DNA from: Schistosoma mansoni
Lineage: Eukaryota; Platyhelminthes; Trematoda; Strigeidida; Schistosomatidae
Reading direction: 5' to 3'
NCBI RefSeq assembly: GCF_000237925.1
Contig: NW_017386030.1
Location: 496,001-560,000, forward strand
DNA: 64,000 nt
Below are positions 1-10,007 of this stretch, in pieces; positions within the stretch are counted from its first letter, which is position 1; each line of letters starts with the position of its first letter. The position numbers and the translations under genes were made by a program. The notes beneath the pieces were generated by a model. It was not told the origin of the DNA, searched no databases, and saw nothing but the letters and a program-made list of their open reading frames with translations.

Positions 1-230
1 GTTGAAGTGAGACATTAACACCGTTGGATGCCAGCTCAGTGGTCTATCGGTTAAGGGCTTCGGCTTCAGACTGGTAGGTCCTGGGTTCGAGTCTCGCTCG
101 CGAGAGCGGGTTCGTGGATGCGCACTGCTGAGGAGTCCCATAATAGGACGAAACGGCCGTCCAGGTTTTCCATGGTGGTCTGGCTTCAATTGACTCATGC
201 TTTCTACTATGAAGAAAACACACTGCCAAC
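1..230 (+). mobile_element. tRNA-headed SINE with hammerhead ribozyme (Sm-alpha-like)
   Basis: The copy runs from the window edge. It has a tRNA-like head: an A-box-like stretch near 36-55 (CAGTGGTCTATCGGTTAAG) and a B-box GGTTCGAGTC near 85-94. A hammerhead core follows, then a tail ending in TTGACTCATGCTTTC near 210. The same head, ribozyme and tail order recurs at 55665-56040. A pol III-type head fused to a hammerhead is the known architecture of Schistosoma Sm-alpha SINEs. The head is not a working tRNA because it lacks a foldable acceptor and anticodon context. Part of the 3' strand of hammerhead stem I is missing here. Confidence 0.85.
116..163 (+). ncRNA. Hammerhead ribozyme motif in SINE
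   Basis: The catalytic core CTGAGGA (matching CUGANGA) is followed by stem II GTCC/GGAC, then GAAA, a very short stem III (ACG/CGT with a 2-nt loop) and a GTC cleavage triplet. The 3' strand of stem I is shortened: CAGG follows the cleavage site instead of CAGTGCTTCC, so self-cleavage may be weak. A very short stem III is typical of schistosome hammerheads, which are thought to act best as dimers. Confidence 0.7.
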
Positions 231-1306
231 TGGTTGGTATTTTCATCACTGAGTTACTTTCGAATCCGTTTGCATCTCTCAAGATGTTGGCCTCTTTCCA
301 TCGTTTAAAATCCAATTTGTAAACAAGTGTTTTACTCAAATTCCTTTCTATGCCTGTTATTGCATTCACTTCACTATATCTTCTGATTTAGTTTGATTCG
401 GAAAATAAATATCTTCACATTAGTGGAATTATCAACTCGTGAATCGATGACTGATCTCTCAACTCTAACTGACCTTCATGTAATTCGACTCAAGAACAAG
501 GGGAAGCGTATTCGACAAATGACAGTCCATCTCATTATCCACAAATGACCAATACAACTATTCAATTCACCGTGGTTTTAGTAACGCACTTCATTTAACA
601 ATTTGTAAATACCACTCATTGTTCTCTCCTACATCTTTTCATCATTCATGATGTATACAGTCACCTCAAATAAGTCTACTTTATGGGAAAATACATTGCG
701 AAGCACAACTATGAAAGCGGTTTCATACACAATAGGAAGTGAAATTTTTCAACAAGAACACATACTTCATTCGATTGATCTTCTCTAATGCAACCGATGA
801 TTCAAAGGTCATGTGATAATTTGAAGTTGTTCGATTATTATTTTAACTAGGAATCCGTGAAATAACGCGATTTAGACCAAACACAACTAGATGAGCACAG
901 ACGAGTTTAATGTATTTGGAATTACGAGATCAGATAGATATCAAATAGAAACGCCACAATCTCCACAGCTTTATTTGTAATCTAAGTTACTGTAATCCAA
1001 CGAACGTATTCAATTTAGGATTATTATATTTATGTCAGAATGTGAATTGAACACAGACTCAGTATGATCTAGAATATGTTCATTAGAATTAGAAATAACG
1101 CCGGAAATTGGAACAGACTCACTTAGGTCCTGGAATTGTATATAATCAACTTGTCCATAATATACTGAAATCAATCATATCCAGCATTTGAACATCGTAG
1201 ATTTTAAACTGTGAACATCAAGGAACAAGATTTGAAAAATTGTGAATTCTGTTCAATTTACTTCATTAAATATAACAGAACGTCAAGTTCTATCATTTCT
1301 GTTACT
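231..1306. other. Non-coding AT-rich spacer
   Basis: No reading frame of useful length, no exon-like stretch and no repeat family found elsewhere in the window was recognised here. Confidence 0.5.
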
Positions 1307-1320
1307 TACTAGAAAATCTT

Positions 1321-1827
1321 GGTTTGAATAATTTTTTTCTGGCTAGCGTTTCTTTAGCTAGTTGGTTTTTTATGGGATAGAGTCGCTAACCCCATGCCCA
1401 ACCCTCCTCCTTTACCCGGTCTTGGGACTGGCAGTAGCCCTCGGAGGAGCTACAGGCGTTTATTAACAGTTGTCTACGCAAGATATTGCAGATCCGTTGG
1501 CCAGCAACAAGCTACTATGGGAGACAACAAACCAGATTCCATCCAGTGGAGGAAGAAATCAGGAAGAAGTGCTGGAAGTGGATAGGACACACTTTGAAGA
1601 AGTCACCCAACTGCGTTACAAAAAAAGCCCTCACATAGAATCCTGAAGGTCAAAGGAAAAGAGGAAGACCAAAGAACACATTAAGTCGAGAAATGGAGAC
1701 AGACATGAGAAGAATGAACAAAAGTTGGATAGAACTAGAAAGGAAGAGGTAGGACAGAGTGGGTTGGAGAATGCTGGTCGGCGGCCTATTCTCCATCAGG
1801 AGTAACAGGCGTATGTAAGTAAGTAAG
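1321..1827 (+). mobile_element. RTE-clade LINE deletion derivative with 14-bp target-site duplication
   Basis: A 507-bp unit lies between perfect direct repeats TACTAGAAAATCTT at 1307-1320 and 1828-1841. It starts GGTTTGAATAATTTT and carries the 5' module that also occurs at 3186-3320 and near 62205, ending GGAGCTACAGG near 1459. It then jumps directly to the LINE 3' end: the C-terminal coding part (GRPKNTL motif near 1665-1685, then a [11 protein letters not shown] end) and a (GTAA)n tail. Everything between, including the RT domain, is absent. The junction has TACAGG microhomology, because intact LINE sequence at 62824-62840 reads ACAGGTGTTTATTAACAG. SR2-like RTE elements are the schistosome relatives. 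Confidence 0.85.
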
Positions 1828-2119
1828 TACTAGAAAATCTTAAAAGTAAAATTTCTTATTCTTCAATCTCCGTGTAATTTATTTGAATGTTAACTTAGCA
1901 GACATATTTGTGTTGACCTCAGTTATTTATAGAAACCTCAATGATTATACTTTGTTGTCATCGATCACCTCATTCCATCTCATTAATCCAATGATCAGGT
2001 ATTCACTATACTCTATTCTATATAGTGGGAGTAAGATGAATCTTAGAATAGAAAACATAGATTTCTAATAATAAATTTTTTATAAGAATGGAAATCACCC
2101 AAATTCATAGAACAGAGAT

Positions 2120-2300
2120 GCGTGAAGCTGGGTGATACAGGATCAAATCCGTCAGGGAGCATCATATCCCTCAAAAATACAGCTACATCTTGCTAACGAG
2201 TACCAAATAACACGAAATTTGAATCCAGGGATTCTTGTTGACTACCTTCAACCGTTATCTTGTCTCAGTGTAGTGCACACATTGTAGAGTAGAATATATA
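2120..2300. repeat. Foldback pair of a dispersed repeat
   Basis: 2135-2175 matches 3040-3080 in the plus sense (ATCNGTCAGGGAGCA motif). 2225-2300 matches 2990-3035 in the minus sense (GAAGGTAGTCAACAAGAATC). Two pieces of one repeat therefore sit here in opposite orientation. No coding capacity was seen, and the class was not determined. Confidence 0.5.
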
Positions 2301-2629
2301 ACCATAAATGCATAGTATTTGCCGGGAAAATAACCACAATAGTCTGGACGAAATCTCTCCTAGATTTCAGATGATACTGGTCATTGAGTCCATTTTGAAA
2401 AATGGTTTTTGACTTCTGATGATTCACAATTATTCTCTGTGTGATCTATATATAAGAGTGTATCTCCAGTCAGGAATATGTGAGCGTTGCCAAAAGTTCC
2501 ATTTTTTCAAAATTAACAGAATTAACATGATTACACTTATTCTTCGGTATCTACACCTTCGTGCTCTATGAAATCATCCCACAATCTATGCAATATGAAA
2601 AATATTCTATAGATTTCGAGAACCTACAA

Positions 2630-2780
2630 GAACTTACGCCAGAATTTTTTCGTTATTCGCTACTCAACTATGTGGAACAGACTACCAGAGAACCTCCATT
2701 GCAGTGAAACTATGACCCGGTTCAGAAGTCCCCTTGATGATTCTCCTTTCGAAAGTGGATTGTGTCACCTATTGAATATC
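2630..2780 (+). mobile_element. CR1-type LINE C-terminal fragment
   Basis: One plus-strand frame from about 2642 reads QNFFVIRYSTMWNRLPENL and continues MTRFRSPLDD. This is the conserved end of CR1/Jockey-type polyproteins (F-x-VR..xWNxLPExx....FRxxLD). It is too short for any other domain and is a 5'-truncated relic. The frame was read directly from the sequence. Confidence 0.6.
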
Positions 2781-2884
2781 TATATGTTTAACAATGATTT
2801 ATACAAACAAGATTCATCATCTATCTAATTGATTGAAAAACAAAGTAGAACCTATTTTATTTTATTTTATTTCCAATTGATTGA

Positions 2885-3095
2885 TCACTAGGTGATGATC
2901 AATGTCATGCATGTCAAGTCCTTCTTAGTGCTGATCGAATGCTATCGATCAAGTTGCAATGTGGCCACTAATCTAGGTGGCTTGACACTGCGTGCACTAT
3001 GTTGAGATAAGATGACGGTTGGAGGTAGTCAACAGGAATCGAATCCATCAGGGAGCACCAGCTCCCTCAAGATTACAGGTACACCTTATACTATG
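2885..3095 (+). repeat. Dispersed non-coding repeat
   Basis: The segment begins GATCACTAGGTGATGATCAA, itself palindromic, and ends near CTCAAGATTACAGGTACACC. It shares two blocks with 2120-2300. It is probably a SINE or non-autonomous DNA element. No terminal duplication was found, so the class stays open. Confidence 0.45.
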
Positions 3096-3185
3096 TATAT
3101 ATGACTTATACATATTGATATTTGATTGTCCTATACAATGAATCGAAACTTTCATTGCATCATTCCAAACTATTGCCATTACTTA

Positions 3186-3320
3186 AATGGTTTGAATAAT
3201 TTTACTGGTTAGAGCTTTTTTAGTGAGTTGGTTTTTAACGGGATTTGGTCGCTAAACCCATGCCCAACCCTTCTCCTTTATTCGGGATTAGGACCGGCAG
3301 TAGCCCACGGAGGAGCTACA
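3186..3320 (+). mobile_element. Isolated 5' module of the RTE-like LINE
   Basis: It starts GGTTTGAATAATTTTACTGG and ends GGAGCTACAG. It matches 1321-1459 and about 62200-62322. Past that point the sequence differs from both other copies, so three loci share the module up to the same base and then diverge. It is likely the LINE 5' untranslated region. Confidence 0.6.
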
Positions 3321-3332
3321 GGTGAAGTTAAA

Positions 3333-3700
3333 CTGTTGCCATATAAACCCTTATTTTATCAGAAAAGGTTTTGTGGATATTGTAGTAATTTTAATAGTTG
3401 AGATCATGAGTTCATTGAAGCTAGACCACTATGGAAAACCTGGAAGCACTGGATGGTCATTTCGTTCTATTGTGGGACTCCTCAGCAGTGCACCTTCTGG
3501 GCTTGAATCCTGAACCCAGGATATTTGATTTAGCTCGCAACCACTTGACCTCTAGGCCATTGAGCCGTTGAGGTTGTGGACGCACACTGCTAAGTCTCAC
3601 AATAGAACGAAACGGCTGTCCAGTGCTTCCAGGTTTTCCACGGTGATCTGACTTCAATTGACCTATGATCTCAACTATTAAAATTGCTTATTTTATTGTC
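3333..3700. mobile_element. Foldback hammerhead SINE (two opposed ribozyme halves)
   Basis: Left outer sequence (GGTTTTGTGGATATTGTAG, then TAGTTGAGATCATGAG) and right outer sequence (TATGATCTCAACTATT) form long inverted ends. A minus-strand hammerhead motif spans 3439-3491: CTGAGGA core present, but GAAAT instead of GAAAC and a GAAC/GTCC stem II mismatch. The tRNA-like head follows in the minus sense near 3500-3575. A plus-strand hammerhead remnant follows at 3571-3635, with a damaged core. The order minus-ribozyme, head, plus-ribozyme recurs at three other loci, so this is a distinct composite type rather than a chance collision. Confidence 0.75.
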
Positions 3701-3764
3701 AGGTCCTATTGTAATAATAAATTATTTTCTTATTTATCTATTCTTAATCTGTAGTGACCTACTT

Positions 3765-4105
3765 TTATGAAGAGAACGTGATTGGTATGATGGAAACAAT
3801 TATTATTATAATCAATTGTACCAGTGATTGTTTTACTGTACCTGTTTGTTTAAGTGTACCAAAAACACACACATTCTTACGTTGCCTGTGATCTTGCACG
3901 AACTCGCATACGCTCAGATAGTTTAGCTTATAAACTTTGGTACGACCTCGGTATTCTTCCGATACGACGAGATCGCCAACAAACATATCTTTTCGCATCC
4001 GTCAACTGACATCTGGTTTTTGACCTACCGAAGGATCCAACCCAATACCTAGCATGTAATCTTCCTGTAGTGGTGATCATAGTCAATCGCAACTCAACGC
4101 CAAAT
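3765..4105. repeat. Dispersed 340-bp repeat, copy 1
   Basis: It aligns by eye to 9070-9412 in the same orientation at roughly 75-80 percent. Shared blocks are CAATTGTACCAG, GATTGTTTTACTGTAC, CGAGATCGCCAA and GATCATAGTCAA. It has no useful reading frame. It could be a solo terminal repeat of an old LTR element or another non-coding repeat; the class is unresolved. Confidence 0.45.
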
Positions 4106-4284
4106 ACAACTCCTTCTTTTTTTTAATCATTCATTTGGCGAAACATACATAATCGTCTACTCTTGTTCTGTGTTCACAAACACACTTATGAAATTATTTA
4201 TGTATTTTGCGTTTCCTTCATTTCTATCCTCTTATTTTCTTGCTTTCCTTCTCTAAAGTCAATTCAATATTCTCAATTACATAG

Positions 4285-4450
4285 GACCTGTACCAAAGAA
4301 AGAAAATCAATAAAGTATACAAAAACAATGTGCTAAACACTCATAGGTAATAAGCCAGCATTACCAGGGTAGGTTAAGTGTAAGAACAAATTGTTATTGA
4401 ACACATAAATGTGGTTTCAATTCGCGTATAACCAAGGCTTCAATAAACCT
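4285..4450 (-). mobile_element. Penelope-like element 3' end, inverted copy
   Basis: Read on the minus strand it gives the last residues of a Penelope-like polyprotein (FIEALVIRELKPHLC) and then the 3' flank. It forms an inverted repeat with 4831-5005 around a 380-bp spacer. Inverted, 5'-truncated partner copies are usual at Penelope-like insertions. The element is an old fragment. Confidence 0.7.
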
Positions 4451-4809
4451 TAGTATACGTTCTTGAAGGTGAAGATACCACCAGTATTATAGTTTGACAA
4501 CTACTAACCAGTAACACTTTGTATAATCGAATCGTGCTTAATCAGTTAAAATCAGAAGTCAGAAGCGAAAAGGTTGGAAGATATATTTGATGCGTTATCA
4601 ATATATCGAGAAGTGATTAATCTAATCTGGCTAGTGATCGTAGGAGATGTTTCCCACGCTGTACTGTAACGTAATCTGGTACGGATGCATGACCGAATGC
4701 CTTCAGTTAAACAAGTCCATTAAAACTAATATGATCAGCATCCAATGTCGAACACTTAAAAAGCTATTGATTTTGGGGAATTATTTACAGCTACCAAGGC
4801 TTTTGTATA

Positions 4810-5105
4810 ACACTACAAGTTCTGAATAAGGTTTATTGAAGCATTGGTTATACGCGAATTGAAACCACATTTATGTGTTCAATAACAATTTGTTCTAACA
4901 CCTAACCTACCCTGGTAATGCTGGCTTATTACCTATGAGTGTTTAGCACATTGTTTTTGCATACTTTATTGATTTTCTTTCTTTGGTACAGGTCCTATGT
5001 AATTGACAAATTGTTCTTACACCTAACCTACCATGGTAATGCTGGCTTATCACATATGAGTGGTTATCACATTGTTTTTGTATAATTTATTGATTTTCTT
5101 TCTTT
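4810..5105 (+). mobile_element. Penelope-like element 3' end with tandemly doubled tail
   Basis: The plus strand carries the C-terminal end (RFIEALVIRELKPHLCVQ near 4830-4883) and a 3' flank. A block of about 110 bp (CTACCNTGGTAATGCTGGCT through GATTTTCTTTCTTTG) occurs twice in tandem, at about 4890-4985 and 5010-5105. The second copy belongs to the left arm of the large inverted duplication. Confidence 0.65.
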
Positions 5106-5770
5106 GTTACTGCTTATCTTAACCTATCTAGTTGACCTTGATAAAAATGTCTTAACAAGTATGTTATGTGTGATCAGATTGTGCCAAATGTATTGTACTA
5201 ATATCTCACCACATAGTTCTGATAAACTTCATCTTCTCATTACATATCGGTAATTCTTATTAACGTGATATCAGACCACATATCTATAATGCAATTGAAT
5301 GTATCATTGAAAACAGTTCCGATATTCATGGATTCGCCAAACAACGCAACAACCGTTTTTTCAACTACAGACAGAGGTAATCGAGGAAACGATGTTTTAG
5401 TCAGTATCGACATCGTTTTGAAGCGTACAATTACGTAACGCAGATATAACTAAAACACAAATAGTCTCGGCTTCAACCGCCAATAATCATCAATAATCGA
5501 TTGATTACTTATAGTGTGAACTAAACATACATCAGATATTCTCTTATCACAATGATACTGAGCTTTCAGGTTCAGTGACCACTGGTTTAAGTAAAAATCT
5601 GTGTGTGGATGGAGAAATCCTTTCAATGTTTAACATTTCACTTTCACTGAAACGTATCGCCTTTCTTTTATTAGTCTTTGAGCACTTACATCTATACATA
5701 AGTGAACACATTCACTTTCATTTCTATATGGTGAACAAGACAATTCTTATCTATATTGATCTTTATATCT
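5033..5770 (+). repeat. Large inverted duplication, left arm, outer segment
   Basis: This segment is the reverse complement of 16234-16971. Left and right positions sum to 22004 throughout, so no indel was seen, and very few differences were noticed by eye. It contains the end of a Penelope tail and otherwise unrecognised sequence. The match stops abruptly at 5770 next to the Penelope insertion at 5835-6640. Confidence 0.9.
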
Positions 5771-5834
5771 GCGAACAGCCAATATGGCGGTCGAATAGAC
5801 TTGTGAAAACCATTTGAAACCGATTCACTCTGTA

Positions 5835-6640
5835 TAGTAAGCTACTATTACCAGGGTTGATATGAAGTGAAAACAAACTGTGTTTAAATACACCAAGGGG
5901 GCTTGAATTTTCGTATGACCAAGGCTTCAATAAACCTGAGTAAATGCCCTTCTACAATTTCATACAACACCACAAAAGCCGAGTTAAGATCAATCTTATT
6001 ACCTGTTTCGATTATATGTTTGGCAATAGAGGATGGTTGATGGTTATCCTCTACTCTTACTGGGTCATTTGATTCTATTTGTTTCTGTAACCATTTTGGT
6101 ACATGTTCATACACCCTAATTTTCAGATCACGATTGCTCCTCCCTATGTATGTGTGACCAAACACGCATCTAAATTAGTGAACGCAGTGGGATGTGACAC
6201 AATCGTTTTCATGTATTTTAGGCTTTGAATGAAGCATGGACCTCGTTCTTTCTTTGATAATGACCTTCGCTGCACAATATGCTTTGTTGATGAGTGATTT
6301 ACGTCTTTGTTTCAATAAAAGGCTATTTTAATCACCTCTAAATGGTAAGGGGATATAGACAGGCTTTTCCTCCACCAAGTCCGTAGTAGTTCTCACTGTA
6401 CAATGTGCTTTCCATCTATTTATAAGTTTAATTGGAAAACCATTCCCCATTAATTTCTTGTTCAACAATTTAACATCATCATCAATAGCGTCATTTGTGC
6501 AAATACGATCAAGCCTCTTGAATAGGCACCTTATCAAACCCCGTTTTTATCGCACGGGGCAATAACTGTAGTAATTTAGGTATTGGCGCGTCCAAGTCGG
6601 CTATCGAGAAAATGGATCGTTTGATTTAGCCATTTTCGAT
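5835..6640 (-). mobile_element. Penelope-like element with GIY-YIG endonuclease fragment
   Basis: Minus-strand coding at 5884-6165 shows a GIY-YIG endonuclease start (GHTYIGRSNRDLKIRVYEH), the downstream arginine/glutamate region and the C-terminal IEALVIRKFKPPW signature of Penelope-like elements. Coding at 6328-6537 shows the linker between RT and endonuclease, ending KPVYIPLPFRGD. The RT core is not present. It lies exactly where the two arms of the large inverted duplication differ, so it was inserted into the left arm or lost from the right. It is a degraded fossil copy. Confidence 0.8.
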
Positions 6641-6964
6641 CATTATCATTACTATCCTTGTCTTCTCTTACTGCCCCCATTTCCAGTCTATATCAATGTT
6701 CATAACAAGTATATTATGAATGATCAGATTGTTCCAAATGTATTGCTCTAATATCTCATCACAGGGTTCTGATAATCTTCGTCTTCTTATTACACTATCG
6801 AAATTTATCAAACGGACTAATTACTTTAAACATGTAAATTACACTAAATAACTTATTGATAATTCCTTGAAACTTGATTAACTCTAGTCTATCAATATAT
6901 GGTTGTCGAAATCTTTGGGCGATACTGAAATCATGAACCGACAAATAATAGACTACTAATTAAA

Positions 6965-7110
6965 ACCTAGAATTACTGGATGGTCGTCTCGTCCAAATAT
7001 GAAACTTTCTAACAATGCACATCGACGATACCTCACACAGAAATCTAATTCAGTATCCTTCTCGCTGTCAAACACTTAATCTCTAGACCACTCAGTCGAC
7101 ATCCAACGTC
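6965..7110 (-). mobile_element. Decayed hammerhead SINE
   Basis: Minus-strand order is head (ACTGAGTGGTCTAGAGATTAA), then a badly decayed ribozyme region (GGACGAGACGACCATCCAG) and CTAGGTTTT. The catalytic core is gone. A second head fragment sits in the plus sense at 7310-7385 (GAGTGGTCTAGAG, GTCCTGGGTTC). Confidence 0.5.
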
Positions 7111-7925
7111 GTTATTGTGTAACTTCAATCAATCCACGTTATTGCATGACCATCTTCCATTGTCTTCAGTGAGTAACTGCCTCATATGTGACACGGATTC
7201 TACTGATTACGTCTCTTCATAAGAGCTCTGAGTATTCCTTCTCGAACTTAGAGACTAGAGTGTACATGATACTTATCAGTACAGGGTTAAGAAGATTGAC
7301 GAGTTTCATTGTAGTATGCCAGTTGAGTGGTCTAGAGTTCAAGTGTTCGCACCTAAAACTGAATGTCCTGGGTTCTATTTCTGCTATTAAAATGAAATGC
7401 ACCATTGACAATCAATTCATAGAATATTACAAGCAACGAAATGTTTGTTTGCGACAATATGACCACATATGTGGAATAACAAATAAACCAATCAATTAGA
7501 TTGAAGTGTTGTTAATCATGTTCAAACTAGTTTACATCAATAGGGGTCAGGAATTTCAGCCAACGGAAGATGAATATCAGCATATATGCTTCAATAGACA
7601 GTAGGATATGGCATAACGATGAGTACATCTACCACATTGATTGGTTAACAATAATCATATTATGTTATTAGATTAGATAGTCTTCATGGTCACTTGGAAT
7701 CAGATATACTGGTAGACACAAACGAAACACAGGTTCTAACATCAATTATTCACGTTTTGGAGAATAAATAGAGGTGAGTGTTGGATGTACAGCTAAGTCA
7801 AATCAGTGTATTCGATGAATTGCCTATGAATTGTTTCAATGGAATAAAGCTGATTCGTTAATCTGATCCATTTCAGATATACTCTGCTATTTGCTCAATT
7901 GACACCCATCTAATCGATCATCATT

Positions 7926-8153
7926 TTGGTTTTGAAGTTTATCGACGGCCATGAAATTTGTACAAAACCCGAATTAGAGAATGATGGAAAAGTAATATTT
8001 GGAAATGATTCTTGTGAATATGTGTGTAATCAGTCTGGGTCGAATTCACATATTCAGTCTGATTATTATCGTGATTACTCGCAGCTTATACGCCGTAATC
8101 AATCTCACCCAGTTTTAAGTGACAGGTTTGAGAAAGTGGTTACTGATGAGGTG
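7926..8153 (+). CDS. Candidate exon of an unrecognised extracellular/membrane protein
   Basis: An open stretch reads FIDGHEICTKPELENDGK, then a CEYVC cysteine pair, and ends VVTDE before a strong donor GTGAGT at 8154. A likely acceptor lies at 7937-7938 (GAAG) or further in. The other two frames are closed. The next acceptor-like site (TTTTCAG at 8201-8207) would add FVIPPFVD and then a stop, so either the protein ends there or the true next exon is elsewhere. An identical copy lies inverted at 15299-15526. No family was recognised. Confidence 0.35.
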
Positions 8154-8577
8154 AGTTAACTGTATTTTGAAATGGAAGTACTAATCCATATGTTTGTAAA
8201 TTTTCAGTTTGTCATTCCACCATTCGTTGATTAAATTTTACGGCATTGACGTGGATGCACTGTCTATTGGACCGTTTTGGTAAGAGCATCATATTCTCCG
8301 AATTAAAATTCTCACTGAATTTTGTTTATTCACATTTCGTTTCATGAATCGATGTTGTTTTAATATCTCCAGTATATCAGTGTCATCCATTTTGTTACGT
8401 TCTAAACTGTTAGTGATATCTTATTATGTTCTAGTTGTAAGTAGTTTGATGCCTTACAGCAAACTAATTACAGTTCATGAGGTTCATTTTGCTTTCCAGT
8501 TCATTTCAAAGACTGTCATTAATTAATTCACTGTAGATGATTCATCAAACTTTCATGTTTTCCTTCAATAAACACAG

Positions 8578-8672
8578 ATTCGATGAAAATGTACAAAGGA
8601 GGCTTCGTAGGAGAAATCGACAATGTTTTGGTAAAGGCGATGCTTGGAATGACTTTGACATGTCAAATTGGA
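8578..8672 (+). CDS. Candidate exon upstream of a transmembrane exon
   Basis: An acceptor CACAG at 8573-8577 and a donor GTGAGT at 8673 bound a 95-nt stretch. Its phase-0 ending frame from 8583 is MKMYKGGFVGEIDN, ending LTCQIG. That frame joins without a shift to the transmembrane exon at 9528. A second frame is also open (DENVQRRLRRRNRQCFGKG) but would stop soon after joining. The first frame is therefore preferred. Function is unknown. An inverted identical copy lies at 14780-14874 without the downstream exon. Confidence 0.35.
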
Positions 8673-9069
8673 GTGAGTTCATCAATGATATTTTGTTATG
8701 TTCTTTTAATTCTCACTTATTTCTTTGCATAGATTGTTCTCTATTTAACTTGATTATGTCATGAGAGTTGACCAGTATAGATTGATTATATTGTTTATGT
8801 GATTTGATCACCTAAAATGTGTTCAAAATACACATTCATTACTGCTAAGTGAAAATATTCAATAAACTAGCTATTCACTTCAACATGATAACAAATCTAC
8901 TTAGTGGAAATAATAAATCGGCTGATGTAATTGCTAAAGTAAAAATAACATAGTCCACAGTCTGAACTTCACAGATGACCTGGCCCTCCTAACTCATACA
9001 CATGAAGACAGCAAATGTAGCAGCAGCCTTTGAGTTATTAGGCCTCCACAAATTTGTAGTGACCGGCTT

Positions 9070-9412
9070 GTTTCGACAAGAACACGATTGGAATAATAGA
9101 AACAATTATTTTTACTTTAACCAATTGTACCAGCGATTGTTTTACTGTACTTGTTTAACTGTATCAAACTCACTTCTTGTTCCTCTATCCGTCTTGTTTG
9201 GTTCGAACTTTCGTACACTCTGCCCATTTTGTCTGTACTCGTTGGCACGTCTCAGTATTCTTTTGATACCACGAGATCGCCAATAAAAACACCTTATCTG
9301 GACTAAATAAAGATTTCTGGTTTGCGAATTATCGGAGGGACCAAGTCGTTTCTGGGTGCGTAATTGAATTGTAGTGTTGATCATAGTCAAACCCGACTCG
9401 ACGCCATCTACA
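9070..9412. repeat. Dispersed 340-bp repeat, copy 2
   Basis: It is a direct repeat of 3765-4105. It lies between the end of the left arm and the transmembrane exon, so it would be intronic if the membrane-protein model is right. Class unresolved. Confidence 0.45.
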
Positions 9413-9527
9413 TACTCAAAGTACCACTGAACCTGACTTAAGAAATGAATTGACCAAAACTACTTAAACAACTGAATCTCAATTGAGAACTACTTGACAT
9501 TTTGTCATTATTATTCCTTTTTTTCAG

Positions 9528-9684
9528 AATATGACTACAGGAATGACTGAAAACAGAGAACGAAGAAATGCAAACAATTTCCTGTTCATTGTTATACCAC
9601 TTGCTGTCCTTTTCTTTGTTGTATGCATTGGCTGTGTCATTCGGCTATGGTTCTACAGAAGGAAGAAAAGCAATCCGTGGCTCA
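9528..9684 (+). CDS. Candidate transmembrane exon, cut by assembly gap
   Basis: After a strong acceptor (TTTTTTTCAG at 9518-9527) the frame reads NMTTGMTENRERRNANN and then a hydrophobic segment FLFIVIPLAVLFFVVCIGCV. A basic cytoplasmic-type stretch YRRKKSNPWL follows. That is a typical single-pass type I anchor: N-glycosylation sequon NMT outside, positive charges inside. The exon runs into 323 Ns, so its end is unknown. It lies outside the duplicated arm and has no second copy. Family not recognised. Confidence 0.5.
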
Positions 9685-10007
9685 NNNNNNNNNNNNNNNN
9701 NNNNNNNNNNNNNNNNNNNNNNNNNNNNNNNNNNNNNNNNNNNNNNNNNNNNNNNNNNNNNNNNNNNNNNNNNNNNNNNNNNNNNNNNNNNNNNNNNNNN
9801 NNNNNNNNNNNNNNNNNNNNNNNNNNNNNNNNNNNNNNNNNNNNNNNNNNNNNNNNNNNNNNNNNNNNNNNNNNNNNNNNNNNNNNNNNNNNNNNNNNNN
9901 NNNNNNNNNNNNNNNNNNNNNNNNNNNNNNNNNNNNNNNNNNNNNNNNNNNNNNNNNNNNNNNNNNNNNNNNNNNNNNNNNNNNNNNNNNNNNNNNNNNN
10001 NNNNNNN
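9685..10007. other. Assembly gap (323 N)
   Basis: This is a run of N. Frames crossing it are meaningless. Confidence 1.

Larger units (their letters stand above)
7404..8863 (+). repeat. Large inverted duplication, left arm, inner segment (1460 bp)
   Basis: This is the reverse complement of 14589-16048 with no length difference: paired positions sum to 23452 throughout. Only one base difference was noticed by eye (AGCTAAG at about 7793 versus AGTTAAG). The arm carries two exon-like stretches of a possible membrane-protein gene. Such identity means a very recent duplication, ongoing gene conversion or an assembly error. Confidence 0.95.

Noticed and set aside
36-94. Possible tRNA gene
   Set aside because: It has A- and B-box-like words, but it is the head of a dispersed SINE and has no cloverleaf.
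5884-6165. Host GIY-YIG nuclease such as SLX1
   Set aside because: The C-terminal FIEALVIRKFKPPW and the linker upstream are Penelope-like hallmarks, and it sits among other Penelope ends.
8208-8277. Exon following 8153 (TTTTCAG acceptor, GTAAGA donor)
   Set aside because: In the required phase it stops after eight codons; the open frame (IKFYGIDVDALSIGPF) does not match the incoming phase. Left unassigned.
3765-9412. A complete LTR element bounded by the two 340-bp direct repeats
   Set aside because: The repeats are too diverged from each other for one insertion, and the interior shows no gag or pol signature.
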